Source: Ochlerotatus camptorhynchus
Lineage: Eukaryota; Arthropoda; Insecta; Diptera; Culicidae
DNA length: 64,000 bases
Direction of reading: 5' to 3'
NCBI RefSeq assembly: GCF_037179485.1
Contig: NW_027040507.1
Span: 1,424,001-1,488,000, forward strand
The translations under genes were made by a program, and so were the position numbers. The notes under the pieces are model-generated. The model did not search any database and was not told where the DNA came from. It saw nothing but the letters and a program-made list of their open reading frames with translations. Shown one piece after another: positions 11,336 through 22,790 of this stretch (positions within the stretch are counted from its first letter, which is position 1; each line of letters begins with the position of its first letter).

Positions 11336-12355
11336 TGGACTTGTCAGAAGCATCCATCGATAAAGATTTCCGGTGCTCTTTAATACCCTCTGACGTTATC
11401 TGCTAGCTCCGGCCAGGTCGAATATCTGGCAGCAACTGATGGTGAAAACGATTTTGCAGGTCCTTTTGCGCTACTCTTCTTCTTTTTCCATTCTGGCTTT
11501 TTCACCGCACCGAGCTCCGATCCGATCGAACGTCTTGCCAGAAAGCGCTGTGAGAAGCACATTCACGCATGAGCTGTAAAGTGATTTCCGTGCGAGAGAA
11601 TATATATTTTTCCCATCCATCCGCTCTTCAGATTAGTTCACGAAATTTTCCTACTTTGTTAGTTAAATTTCCTATTTATTTAACTATTTCTACTATTTGT
11701 ACTACACACAAAAACATGGCTGGATAAATTCTTCGTTGAATGACATATTACATGACATATGTCCCATAAAAGGTTTTGACGAATATGCGTTTGAAAACTG
11801 CCCCATTTTCGTTACATGCCTCATTTTCGATTTCAATATACATTATTTCACATATACCTATGTGCCATCATGGGCGTATCCAGAATTTAAATCAGGGGGA
11901 AGCTTTTATTTGATGATGATGGAGAATTTGATCAGGCTGAACGCCATTGGGCCACTACTCAACACACAATTTTAGATGAAGACAAGGTAATACAGTCAAA
12001 AATCAGCTGTATAAGCCAATTTTTTGGCTGTATAAGCTAATCTGCAGCTAAAATTGTTAGTTAGGTGGATCAAATGAGTAATTAGTCCAAAATTTAAATC
12101 TCTTTCCAACTGCATAAGCATTTTATGTTGTTTCACGTTCTTTGGCGGAATTTTGGTAATTTCCCTGATTGATTGATAAACCTTTAAAATAAGCCTACAA
12201 TTGAATGTAATTCTGCTGAATTGAACAATTGTTTTGTTGTAGAGTCCTTTTTTCTCACCACACTTTACAATTTCAAGAGCACAAATTCCAAGATTTACGA
12301 GGTTTAATTGTGTGCTATGGGCAATCATTCATATTTTTATAAACATTATGTTATT

Positions 12356-12629
12356 TTTTTTTCCTTTGGTTTGTTTTTTCCGTCGATCTTGTTTTCCGTG
12401 CTGAGCACCAATGCTACCGACGTGCCAGGAAGGCAGCTCCCTCACCTGGACCCTACATATCGACCCATCAACTCATGAACCGGGGACCAACGGCTTTACT
12501 TCCCATCCGAAGGAAGGCGTGATCAGAGATGTTATGCCTCAGAACATCCCGGCGGCGCCGACTGGGATTGAACCCAGGCCTGCTGGGGTGAGAGGTAATC
12601 ACGCTTACCACTACACCACCGGCGCCGTT
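12356..12629 (-). mobile_element. tRNA-derived SINE (GGCGCC family), full length
   Basis: Read on the minus strand it starts with the 7-bp 'ggcgccg' stem, then box A 'tggtgtagtgg' and a box-B-like 'gggttcaatccc', and ends in a poly(A) tract seen here as T-rich sequence after 12355. Target duplications 'acattatgttatt' lie at 12343-12355 and 12630-12642. Further copies are at 17874 (+), 39857 (-) and 49652 (+). The family has a tRNA-like head of about 75 bp and a body of about 170 bp. Confidence 0.9.
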
Positions 12630-12739
12630 ACATTATGTTATTGTTGATGTAGTATTTTGTTTTAAATGGCGTAATCGTAATTTTCAATAAATTGTAATGC
12701 GAAAATATAACTTCTGATCAAAATGGCGTCGGGGGCAAA

Positions 12740-13959
12740 GTTTCATTTTCATTTTCATTTTGCAGCGTTTGGTGGGGCAATGGGAGCGCAAGTCAATCCA
12801 AAGCCGAGGATAAAGGAAGGGTAATGGCTGAATAGTCTTTGCGGACCACTTGAACGCCATGGGAAAAGGAAGGGATTGAAGAAACCGAAAATCTATCTCC
12901 CACTGATTTATCCTTTAACATATATACCAAATTGATATTTTAAAGCAACCCTCAAAATAAACAGGCAATATATGAAAAGGCTAGTTGCCTTCCTAAGCGG
13001 ACCGCCCGCATCCTAACTCTTTTGTTAATCTTCTTAATGTTATTAGGCTGTCTAAATTTTCTTATTTAAGTTCGTTTGATGATTATGATATCTCATTAGT
13101 CTAATTTAATAAATAATTGAAATCTCTAATTTATCTAATCAATCATAACTCATGCTTTATTAAGTACCTAAACTGCTATGTAATCTAAAATTTAACGTGT
13201 TTCAAGTAATTTTGACTTTGATTTATATTTATTATATCTTAGATTAACTCAGGTGACACCTTCAAGTGACTAAAATGCTTCACTTTGAAATTAGTTTCCT
13301 AGCTGATTTTTAAATTATATAAGGTATATGCTCCAACTACACTCACACGTTTCCACTATGTCGTCCCACAAAATTACGTATGGATATGTCACAATAGAAG
13401 CACGCCACAGTGGAAATCCCGAGCCATAGTTCAAACATTTATCCCAAACCAAAATGAAGCATATATTAGATTAGTTACAATACCATGGTGATGTTTAATA
13501 TTGTTCCCTGAGTAATGCTTCAATGAAAACAACAATGAAAGCCTGTCACGCAAATAGAAGCGGGCCACTTTCTGAAATACCTCAATAGTACAACTCCCTT
13601 GCAAACCCAAATAAATGCATCTGCGTAAAAATAAATAAAATAAGAGTGATTTGCGGCAAAACCCGCCAGTATCGCACCCAACGTCAGTGCCTATACGTAA
13701 GCGTACTACAACGCGGCTCTCAAATAAAGGAGTAACAAGTGTGATACTATCACTTCAGGCTAGAACTTTGGTTCTCTCATGCAATGATTCATCAGAAAGG
13801 GGAAGCTCAGTAATCCTCATCGCATGCTCTGGACGCTATTCTGTCACGGCATGAGCCAACGATGCCAAACCTAAACCAACCGTCTCCAACGCTCCACTAT
13901 GAAGCATATGATTAGGTCCGCCCACCAACGTCCCGGTTAAAAACTAGCCAAGGGGAGGG
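12740..13959 (-). mobile_element. Retroelement insertion with (TTTCAT)n-type tail and 20-bp duplication
   Basis: A 20-bp direct repeat with one mismatch (12720-12739 and 13960-13979, beginning 'aaaatggcgtcgggg') brackets 1220 bp. The left edge is 'tttcattttcattttcatttt', which on the minus strand is an A-rich tail, so the 3' end is at the left. No RT or endonuclease motif is visible inside, so this is a non-autonomous or severely truncated element of unknown clade. Confidence 0.6.
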
Positions 13960-14499
13960 AAAATGGCGTCGGGGACAAATTTATACATAAAAAAATGTCT
14001 TTCTGGGAAAAATATACCTGGACATTTTTGCTTAGCAGTTTTGAGTAAAAATTAAAAAAAAATGTTAAAAGCTCAAATATATCCCTTAATAAGAGAGAGT
14101 TAAGAGTTAACCCTAAATTTTTGCATAAATAAAAAGTTCCCAAAAAATGAAATCTTTTGGATTATTTGATATTATGGACATTTGAAAATTGACAAAATCT
14201 GTTCAACAAGATTTTTTTGGAAAAATATGTAAACTTTTTGCTAGTACGCATTTTTATAAAATTTCTACAGAGGAAACAATATTTAGGACTCTTTTAATTA
14301 TTGCAAAAAATAAATTTAAGAAGCTTGAAAACATGAATTTTTCTGACAAATGATGATGATGATTGCTAGTTTTTTATACAATTAGATTAGCAAACAACAT
14401 CCACAACTCTCCTTGAGCAGCTCGTGACAGTTGATGTCAATTTGATAACCAATATTGCATTTAGTAATGGCTAAGGTGATGATTTACAATAAAATTAAA

Positions 14500-15400
14500 C
14501 TTATCAAATTTTCTGAAAAATACTCATTTTGACAGAATTTTAATTATTATCCAAAATACAACTACAATGGGCTTGACAGTGATGAAAACTGCTCATTAGA
14601 CTGATGCAAAATTTGAAATTTTCACTCCACAGTGCTTAAACGGTTCCAAATTGGGTCCTGCTTAGCCTCCCAAACTTTGAGCTTATATGGGAATTACTAT
14701 GGGAAAACATATGTTTTTGTTCATACATATCTAACAATTCACCACATCACTATGCTATTAAAAGTGATAGCAGCGATTGTATCAAATATCCCCAGCTACA
14801 ACTTTGTAGGAAACTACTTTTCAATCAAATGTAAGGAACAAAAGTTATTAATGATTCAAGTCACTGATGTCTTATGATTATGCTCATTCAACTGTTCAGC
14901 AGGCAACATTGGTGTTTCTGGTGCGAAGAATAGAGCACAAATATGATGGCTACTATGTCACACTGCAAAAAACAGTGTTGCCCACGGAACAGCTGCTTGA
15001 TCATGCCATAAGATTATCAATCTCTTAAACAAATAATATCAATTTAATTTGACGTTTGGCTGAAAAACGATATTGCTCAAAGTTGTAGCTTAGAAAATTT
15101 CCCGTAAGAATAGTTATAGAAATTTTCGAAAAAGCAATAAGAAAAATGGGTAGAAGACAATGAACAAAAGTTTGGCTTTCCCATAGTAACTTTCATATAA
15201 ACTTCGAATAGTTTGTGCCAAGTCAGTTTCTTACCAAATGAGTTTAAATTTTGGGAGGCTAATCAGGACCTGATTTGAAGCCGTTTGAGCACTGTGGAGC
15301 GAAAAATTTAAAATTTTGCATCAGTCTACCGCACATTGTAGTTGAAATTCGAATGGATACAAAAATTAATTAAGTGGAATTAAAGGGCAGATAACCCTTT
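14500..15400. mobile_element. Relic of the ACAATGTGCAG-core MITE, split by another MITE
   Basis: To the right of 15328, 'cgcacattgtagttgaaat' and 'ttaagtggaattaaa' match the right arm of the MITE ending at 24745. To the left, 'cagtgatgaaaactg' matches its inner arm. The two parts are separated by the element at 14599-15326. The left outer arm is too decayed to place exactly. Confidence 0.5.
14599..15326. mobile_element. 728-bp MITE with TA target site
   Basis: It starts 'gactgatgcaaaattt' and ends with the complementary 'aaattttgcatcagtc'. TA dinucleotides flank it at 14597-14598 and 15327-15328, as in Tc1/mariner-type insertion. Similarity between the two ends continues inward for more than 60 bp with mismatches, including 'ccacagtgct' against 'agcactgtgg'. 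It has no coding capacity. A larger copy of the family is at 36284-37541. Confidence 0.85.
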
Positions 15401-16038
15401 TTGCTATTTCGAGGCATTTCACTAACAACCCAATTAAATTACTCCAATTTAATTTCGTACCACAGGGTTCCGATGATATTTTTATATTGGGTTGGTTTGT
15501 TCTACTTGCAGCCAATGGCTGGTTTCTTCTCGGAAGGGGGTTCTGTTTCACCCTGTCGCAATGTATGCTGAATCTCATCGTCATCCAATCTCTGTTCATT
15601 GGAACGGCCCACGCCAGGATAATTTTTTCGTGTTCCAGGAGCCTTTGCAACATTTGTTAATGAACTTCAATTTCACCAGCATTTGCTTCAGTTTTGGGAT
15701 CCATTATTGAATTGTGCCGTTTTTAGTGGTGACAGCTTTAAAGTAATTATTTCACAAATACACGTGTATCCATAGCTAGTCAATTTAGTTGAGGCAAATT
15801 TTCAACTCATCATAGTTTTTATTAATTAATTATCAAGCTTTTTTATCATGGATATATTGGGATATCATATGACCATGCCAAATAATAATTATTTACGTGA
15901 GGGTAATTCCTATGGAATTCACATAGGCCATAATTAGAACACACAATAATAGGAACGTAAAGCCATATCCACCTACCCTTTTTAATTATTAATTGTTTTT
16001 GCAGAATATTGGCCACTGAAAAACCAAACGATATCTTA
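15401..16038. other. Unassigned; weak minus-strand frame
   Basis: On the minus strand a frame opens near 15703 with 'MDPKTEANAGEIEVH', meets a stop, then runs to about 15366. It could be a gag-like remnant of an LTR element, but there is no zinc knuckle or other motif to support that. The rest is AT-rich without recognisable features. Confidence 0.25.
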
Positions 16039-16261
16039 GTTGAAGATGCTAATTTCAAATAACAGACTGTAGTGGTAATTTTTATACGATAGATGGAGTA
16101 GATGAAAGCATAGAGTTGATAGTTCTGTTAGAGTACGGCAGTGTGAAGATTGTATATAGATATTAGACAAGCGAGCTAGGACAACTTTTAAGGAAGGTAC
16201 AAATCGGTTTTTTCATCTCTCTTTACCAAACTCCCCCTTTGGAGAGGGATGGTGAGGGGTG
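16039..16261. mobile_element. Half copy of the palindromic MITE at 25.5-26.3 kb
   Basis: It begins with 'gttgaagatgctaat' after a TA at 16037-16038 and continues 'acagactgtagtgg' to 'ggtgaggggtgtccc', matching either outer arm of the 25469-26297 element. It stops abruptly at 16261, where the retroelement 3' segment 16262-16509 begins. Confidence 0.8.
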
Positions 16262-17745
16262 TCCCAGCAATCATCCTCAATGTGTAAAAACTGGTGATCT
16301 CAAACTAGACAATACCAGCGCCGGCCGCGCCCGAACGCAGGTCGAGAAAGGAATGCGTAGGAATGTGTTGACGTGACACTCGCTTTGATGGAAGCCGAGA
16401 AATCCTCTGCACTTCCACGAGGAATCACTGGGATGTTGGATAAGAGGGTAGGGTTTGCAGCAGGGTTCGTTTTGGTAAACGATAAGCTGAATTGACGTCC
16501 TAACGATAGGGAGGGGTTACTGTATAAATAAATAAAAAGGAATGATCTCACTCCAATAACCAAGTGGAGCTGCACCAACAGCAACTGGCCTCTTCGTGGA
16601 CTTTCTTCGACCCATCGCAGGTATCTCCTTAAAACACAGACGTAAAAATTCCGGATCCATCTCGTCGATTTATAATTAATAAAATATAACAAAATACAAA
16701 CAACCTCGTTTTTAGTCATTCAATTTCTCTAAACTCACGCTATATATGAATATTTTAATTGCACAATTTAAGTAAAGAATCAATTTGCTAAATAATCGAG
16801 GTTATTTGAGCATACAAGAGTTATAAAAACATGTATCCATGAATAATTCTGCAAAGGTAAAACAATTTTAAAAAATATGGCCTAAAAACACAAGAATAAG
16901 CCTCTACTACCGGTGATCTTTTAAACCTGGAGACAAAAAAGCTACGAAAAAGCACTTATGCCTTCATTCAATTCTACTCTTAAGCGACATTACATTAATA
17001 AAAAATAATAAGATTCTCTTAAATTGGTCGCGTCGCGTTGGCAATTATGCACGGCCCATACAAATTTAAAACAAATTGTATGGACAATTGTCTACGCAGG
17101 GGGAGGGGGCGGGGTCAAGAATCCCAAAATCCTGTCTACGTAGTTAATGAACAGCCCCTAAAAGCAATCTTCAACTGGAACGTACTCACCAAATCAATAT
17201 ATCCGGGAGCACATTCCCGATGCTTATTTTCCTCTCGCAAACCCGTCGTCGTCGACGGGAACTCGGTGAGCAGTTTTTTGATACGGAATTTTCACTGAAA
17301 AAAAAAACCGCGAATTCACGAATTTCACCACACCCAACTGCGAAACACGTTCAGACGCACTTTTGGTACACTTTCGATATCAATTTCGTACGAAAACACT
17401 TTTTTTTTCTTGCAAAAATAGTTGCAAGCGAGCCAACATCAACACCGATCGTACCGAGCTCTTTCACGCACATTATCACTCGCGATGCCACTAATTTCTG
17501 GTCCGGGAGAAAAAAATTAAACCACGCAGGCATCTCTTCTGATGCTTGCAAACAAACATGATGAATCACGTTTTCTTTCTCGATTCTAAAACTTCCCATA
17601 AAGGAAGAAAATCACCAATCGCACACGTTTAACTGTTCGGGAGGCAGAGTGCCAGCGCTAATCCGGCAAATGCAGCCGAAAACTGTGAAAACGAACGCAC
17701 GCACAAAACAGAGAACAAACTTAAAACACAACCGTATCCAAAAGC
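16262..17745 (-). mobile_element. LINE-derived element lacking RT (5' and 3' parts)
   Basis: The left part (16262-16509) equals the repeat at 2418-2669; the right part (about 17165-17745) equals the 5' region at 8985-9585. Between them 16911-16995 resembles 3070-3155. Read on the minus strand this gives a 5' leader, a short middle and a 3' segment, but no endonuclease or reverse transcriptase. It looks like an internally deleted family, related to the 8.2-9.6 kb and 2.3-5.4 kb insertions. Whether all three belong to one family is inference. Confidence 0.5.
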
Positions 17746-17873
17746 GTTCAGAACTGCACTCCATAAATTTGAGTCATAATAGACGCAAAATTCAGCTCAA
17801 TCAAACGTACTTTTCGTCAAGTAACGAACTTTTTAGTCTCGGAGCACTTAATATTACACGACATGTTTGTTTA

Positions 17874-18127
17874 ACGGCGCCGGTGGTGTAGTGGTAAGCG
17901 TGATTACCTCTCACTCCAGCAGGCCTGGGTTCAAACCCAGTCGGCGCCATCTCTGATCACGCCTTCCTTCGGATGGGAAGTAAAGCCGTTGGTCCCCGGT
18001 TCATGAGTTGATGGGTCGATAGGTAGGGTCTAGGTGTGGGAGCTGCCTTCCTGGCACGTCGGTAGCATTGGTGCTCAGCACGGAAAACAAGATGGCCGGA
18101 AAAAACAAACCAAAGGAAAAAAAAAAA
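17874..18127 (+). mobile_element. tRNA-derived SINE (GGCGCC family), full length
   Basis: The head carries box A 'tggtgtagtgg' (17883-17893), a box-B-like 'gggttcaaacc' (17927-17937) and the pairing 'ggcgccg'/'cggcgcc' ends of an acceptor-like stem. The tail is poly(A). The 14-bp target duplications 'gacatgtttgttta' lie at 17860-17873 and 18128-18141. The related sequence at 600-800 has one uninterrupted copy of the target. Confidence 0.93.
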
Positions 18128-18205
18128 GACATGTTTGTTTACGTCTCATTCTTTGTGTCAAAGATGGATTCCGTCACGTGTAAAATTAGGTATTTCTATT
18201 CTAAG

Positions 18206-18599
18206 TGTGTACTCTTTTATAAATTTCTCCATACGCAAGAGTAAAAGTGACTTACTCTCTGACAAAGATTCGATTTCAGGTATAGGTATTAACATTTACT
18301 TGACTTTTAACTCCGCGAGTTATTTCGTCAAGGGTGTCTCCGTGAGGGCACTGGTAATTGGTAATTAACGCGGCAGCTGGTAAAGCTGGAAAGGCCCACA
18401 CACGGGATGGCCATGGAAGGTCCTGCTGGTCCTGCTGGTCGTGGCCTAGTTAGTCACTTTGATGGCCACGTCCCTGTCTTTGTGGTTTCAGTTTGTGCTT
18501 CTATTTGGTGCGCGTGAGTGTTTGTGGTATAAGTAAGGCCAAAGAGATTTCGTTTTATTGTGTCCCTGTGTGTGTTGATTTGCTACCGCTTTTTGAATC
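18206..18599. other. Spacer between SINE-bearing repeat and I-clade remains
   Basis: No gene is recognised. It contains a short direct repeat 'gtcctgctg' twice near 18420-18440. Confidence 0.3.
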
Positions 18600-19110
18600 T
18601 GTTGTTCTTATTTGTGTTTTACATTCTGTGGAGGGTTTCTGTTTCTCTTAGGAAGTTTATTAGGTTGTTCTCGTTCTCATGTGAGTGATTGTATATTGGT
18701 ATATCTGAGGTTTGGTATTTTTCTCTTTCAGCATCATACGCACTGCATGCTCTTATGCTATGGTCTGCTGTTAGCCGGGTGTATTTGCGTATGTGGATTA
18801 TCTTCAATTTGTGTAGGGCTATTATGAATCCAATGTCATTTGCCCATTATACGGTTTTGTTTGCTGTGTTTTGTAGTTTAGTTTTTGGTTTCTTTTTAAC
18901 TATGCCTATTACAATTATGGCAATGTCATCTACGTATACTAGTATCTTGATATTTTTGTTGTTTTTGACTTGTTCAAAGACTGAGTTCGTGGCTATAAAG
19001 AATAGCGTTACTTATGTTGTTGTTCCTTTGGGTATGCCCTTTTCTTGGGTTTTGGTATTTGATCGCGTGTTTTCCACTTCTACTTGGAATGTTCTATTAG
19101 ATAGGAATTT
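18600..19110 (-). pseudogene. Reverse transcriptase fragment, I-like non-LTR element
   Basis: On the minus strand 'GIPKGTTT' (RT motif B region) precedes 'NNKNIKILVYVDDIAIIVIG', which contains the YVDD catalytic box, and then a palm/thumb-like segment to about 18619. Several stops interrupt it. In a normal ORF2, RT precedes RNase H; here this RT piece lies downstream of RNase H on the same strand, so the locus is rearranged. A 57-bp tandem duplication ('ttctgtgtgtattgtgtcgt' twice near 19110-19190) marks the joint. Confidence 0.75.
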
Positions 19111-19225
19111 CTGTGTGTATTGTGTCGTTGTCCCGTTTATGCCCTACTCTATTAGTTAGGGATTTCTGTGTGTATTGTGTCGTTATCGCGTTTATGTCCT
19201 ACTCACATAGTTTTCCATTATTGGT

Positions 19226-19960
19226 CTACGCCGTGCTCTGTTTCCAGGTCGAAAAGCGGATTAGTTGGGCTTTTGCTTCCGCTGGGTATATAGTGCGCAT
19301 TTTATTTAGCTTTGTGCTTTTGTTGGTATCATAGTCGGCAATGCCGTAGCCTACTTCGTTGCCTCTAACTGATCCATCAGTGTATATTTTGTTGTGGTTG
19401 GGGTATTTTGTATTGTTTCCAGGAATACTTTCGCAACTATGTTTTGTGTTCCTGCTTTTATGGTGTTTTTTATTGTCCAGTCTATTTTTGGTTTTTGTTT
19501 GTACCATTGTCTGTCTTTCGTGTATATTCTTTTGGTTGTTTCGGGTATTTCCTCTCCTCCTAGTTCTACAGCAAAGTTGTTCGCTCTGCCCATTAGTGGT
19601 GATCTTAGGGTTTTGTTATTTGGTTCGTTCTAGTTTCTTGATGGTCTTGTTTATTGTGTTTTGTTTTAGTTTTAGTCTTGTGTTTAGGGGTAGGATTCCA
19701 GCTTCAGCTGGTATGTTTGATATTAAACATGTTCTGAATACTCTGGTTATTGTTCTTATTGTTTGATTGTGTATTGGGGTGAGTGGTTTTATCTGTTTTG
19801 TCTGAACCGTCATAGTGGAGGTGGGCCCCATATAATAGTTTCGACATGTGTTGTTGTGTTGTTGGTTTGGTTTGTCTGAGAAATGATTTATTTGTGTTTA
19901 ACTATTCCTCTTCATTTGTCCGTATTGCTTGTTGCTTGTGTCATTTTATCGCATCTTGTG
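19226..19960 (-). pseudogene. I-clade ORF2 thumb/RNase H, tandem copy A
   Basis: Minus-strand frames contain the thumb phrase 'AEAGILPLNTRLK', then 'KPKIDWT', then RNase H motifs 'IYTDGSV' with its catalytic Asp and 'YPAEAKA' with the Glu. Frameshifts break it and it is cut before the last RNase H motif. It is a tandem duplicate of 20018-20905, offset by roughly 940 bp (for example 'agtcggcaatgcc' at 19334 and 20281). RNase H in ORF2 supports an I-type clade. Confidence 0.75.
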
Positions 19961-20017
19961 CAGGTACTTTTATAAGGTTTGATTGATTTGTTCTGTCTAA
20001 TTCTGCTAGTTTGTCTG

Positions 20018-20905
20018 TTAGTTCGTTTCCTGCGATCCCAGTTGGCCTGGGATCCAGCAGAACGTTATTCTGTTTTTTATTGCGTGTTTATCGATTTCTT
20101 CTATCCATGCATGTTTTGGGTTTCCTTTGTCAAGGGCTGCTAAGCATCCCGCTGAGTTCGTGAGTATTATGGTATCTTTGTCTTCTGATGTGGAGTGTCT
20201 TGTCGTGTATACCAGGGCTTTTGCTTTCGCTGAGTATATAGTGCACATTTTATTTAGCTTTATGCTTTTGTTGGTATCATAGTCGGCAATGCCGAAGCCT
20301 ACTTCGTTGCCTCTAACTGATCCATCAGTGTATATTTTGTTGTGGTTGGGGTATTTTTGTATTGTTTCTAGGAGTACTTTCGCAACTATGTTGTTTTGTG
20401 TTCCTGCTTTAATGGTGTTATTGATTGTCCAATCTATTTTCGGTTTTCGTTTGTACCATTGTCTGTCTTTAGTGTATTTTCTTTTGGCTATTTCGGGTAT
20501 TTCCTCACCTCCTAGTTCTACAGCAAATTTGTTCGCTCTGCCCATTAGTGGTGATCTTAGGGTTTTGTTGTTTGTGGCTTGTTTTAGTTTCTTGATGGCC
20601 TTGTTTGTTGTGTTTAGCTTTAGTCTTGTGTTTAGGGGTAAGATTCCAGCTTCAGCTAGTATGTTTGGTATTCAACATGTTCTGAATGTTCTGGTTATTG
20701 TTTGATTGTATGTTGGGGTAAGTGGTTTTATCTTTTTGTCTGAACCGTCATAGGGGAGGTGGGCCCCGTATAATGGTTTTGACATGTGTTGTTGTGTTGT
20801 TGGTTTGGTTTGTCTGAGGAATGATTTATTTGTGTTGAACCATTCCTCTTTATTTGTCCGTATTGCTTGTTGCTTGTGCCGTTTTGCCGCGTCTTGTCGC
20901 ATCTT
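20018..20905 (-). pseudogene. I-clade ORF2 thumb/RNase H, tandem copy B
   Basis: The longest frame, 20018-20545, reads 175 residues. It has 'IYTDGSVRGNE' (Asp motif), 'YSAKAKAL' (the usual Glu is replaced by Lys), 'ILTNSAGCLAALDKG' (the usual Asp is Asn) and 'CWIPGQLG'. Two active-site positions are thus lost. Upstream at 20672-20902 a C-terminal-like segment ('NTNKSFLRQTKPTTQQ') runs directly into a thumb-like segment ('GAHLPYDGSDKK'), the expected joint of a head-to-tail duplication. Confidence 0.75.
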
Positions 20906-21481
20906 GTGCGGGTACTTTCATCAAGTATTCCCGCCCGCTTGTCCAGATAGTCGCCTCGTACGACAGGGAAGGGCTGTCCGTGGATCTATTCTTATTCTAC
21001 CCGGAGTCCACACGGGGAATTCGATTTCAGTGTTCATCTTATGCGGGGTCGAGTGGATTTTTTTATTCTCTGCTTTGTGCTGTTGTTCTGCATCACACCA
21101 TTCTTCCATTCTACGTGGTGACGATCCACAACCACTCTGCGCCAGGCATGGCAAATTCGTTTCATACATTAATTTTGTGCATTCATTAACATTCATTTGC
21201 CTCTATTTTTTTATCACAAGAATTCCGTAAAACAATGTATGAAGCTTTTAAAGGTTAAGATATTAGCTACAACTTTTCGGAAAAACTCAAATCTGTTCCT
21301 CTTATACATGATGAACCAGAGGGAACAGAACCCACCATTATTTTTCAGTGAATGTAAATTAAATTCACTGGAAAATAATAACAAATTCTGCCCGCGTCAT
21401 GTATAAGAGAAACAAATTATGGAAAAAGTTACTGTATAAGAAATGATCTACGTGCACTTCCATACTAATATTTTTTTTTTT
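20906..21481 (-). other. Upstream part of the scrambled I-like element and spacer
   Basis: Minus-strand frames to about 21196 ('RRMEEWCDAEQQHKAENKK') look like further decayed retroelement coding sequence, without a diagnostic motif. From 21197 to 21481 I see only AT-rich sequence with a perfect short inverted repeat, 'tttttcagtgaatgtaaatt'/'aatttacattcactg'-like, around 21340-21375. Confidence 0.3.
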
Positions 21482-22035
21482 GTAAAATATTGTTTATTTA
21501 GGTTTTGCAATAAATAACATATTCAAGATATTTAAAAAAATACATCAATCTTCTAAAGTTAAATTGAAATCTAGCTCGCTTACATTGATTCTATTATTAA
21601 TATTCACATTGACAAAGTTGATGTACTTAATGAACGTTTTTAAAATATGATTTCTTCTCGCTGTTGTCATGTTACCCAAGATTGGCCGTACAAGATCGTC
21701 GAAGCTCAGCCTCTGCCAGCCGCCGAGCGTCGTCGTCAATTTTTGCTGGATGTGTGCCCAAGCTGCAGCAACTCGAGGGCATTCGCAAAACTTATGTTGC
21801 AAAGTCTCGATTCCTACCGCGCAGTGCTGACAGTTTGGGTCGTTTGCACGGCCGATGACGTTCATCAGTCTACGGTGCTCCGTCTTCTCGTTCACTAGCA
21901 GGTAGAGATCAGTACGCTGGCTCGACGATAGCCTTCTCGATGATATGTTCATCCAGATCTTTTTCCAATTGATGCCTGGATGGTTTCGTTCCACTCTGGG
22001 TAGCTCAGTTTGTTCCAAGTAGAAACGATGGATTT
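21482..22035 (-). pseudogene. L1-like LINE, 3' end of ORF2 with poly(A)
   Basis: The minus-strand frame 21545-22018 (157 codons) carries the C-terminal CCHC pattern 'CQHCAVGIETLQHKFCEC' near its middle. A 3' UTR follows with 'aataaacaatattt' and a poly(A) tract (T-run at about 21470-21481). It is the downstream half of the element whose upstream half is at 26446-27100. The 18-bp sequence 22018-22035 is repeated at 26446-26463, and joining the halves there keeps the reading frame. The element was cut by LINE 22036-26445. Confidence 0.8.
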
Positions 22036-22790
22036 TACGATGGATTTGATTTAACTCCTAAAAGAAAAAACGCGTTGAATAGATTAAATAAAGCGTTGTC
22101 TTTGTATAATAAGAGGCCATACATGAAACCGTACAAATGGAGAGTGAATAATAGAAAAGAAGAGTTTCGAGCAGCGGAAAAGGCTATCAAAAATTTCTAT
22201 CAAAATCTGAACGATTTTGATGTTGCGGTGAGGATCAGTAAATCATATACTTTCTTGAAAAGTTATTTAAAGAAGAAAGCTTTCAAGAGAATCCAAGGGG
22301 AAATGACGGCTTCGGCATGACAGACTATTTTCGGCAACCCAAATTGAAACACTATTTTCACTGGATTTTCTTACGAAAACACTTGGCTGAATGCATGCAA
22401 ACGATTCTTTATGCTTTCAGCTTCAATTTGACTATATTTTTACCACTGAGAAAAAGCAATCCAGCAAGGTTTTCTTGAAATGAAACACACGCACTACAAA
22501 TTGTAGCTGATTTCGAGTTGCCGATAATAGAACAGCAGATTTACATGCAGTTCAAATGGAACGGTTGCCGAAGAAAAACTGGTTGCCGACAATACTCGCT
22601 CTCACTAGAGAAGATTGGAGCTTTGTAAAAGCGTTTCAAAACAGTTTTTGACAATTTTTTCGACTGAAATTGTTAGAGCAGCTGGCAGCAAATGTTTGTA
22701 AATAAACCAATACTGCATATGTGTGCGTTTCATAGATAAAAAGGCTATAGAAAGAAGGTCACTGCTTAGGTTGCCGAGAATACGTAAATT
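22036..22790 (+). other. 5' region of the inserted LINE, small open frame
   Basis: A plus-strand frame at about 22040-22320 is Lys/Arg-rich ('RLNKALSLYNKRPYMKPYKW') and could be the remains of an N-terminal or ORF1-like product, without any domain I recognise. From 22321 to 22760 the sequence appears non-coding. Confidence 0.3.

Noticed and set aside
11380..11562. Minus-strand frame near a TATA-like motif, considered as a histone-like gene
   Set aside because: Only a short word ('gaatatctggcagc') recalls H2A coding sequence and it is on the other strand. No histone fold sequence follows.
17880..17950. tRNA gene
   Set aside because: Box A and box B are present, but the sequence is the head of a poly(A)-tailed SINE with target duplications and has further copies in the window.
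18612..20705. Plus-strand hydrophobic frames resembling membrane proteins
   Set aside because: They are antisense shadows of the RNase H/RT remains on the minus strand; A-rich coding gives Phe/Leu/Val-rich antisense.
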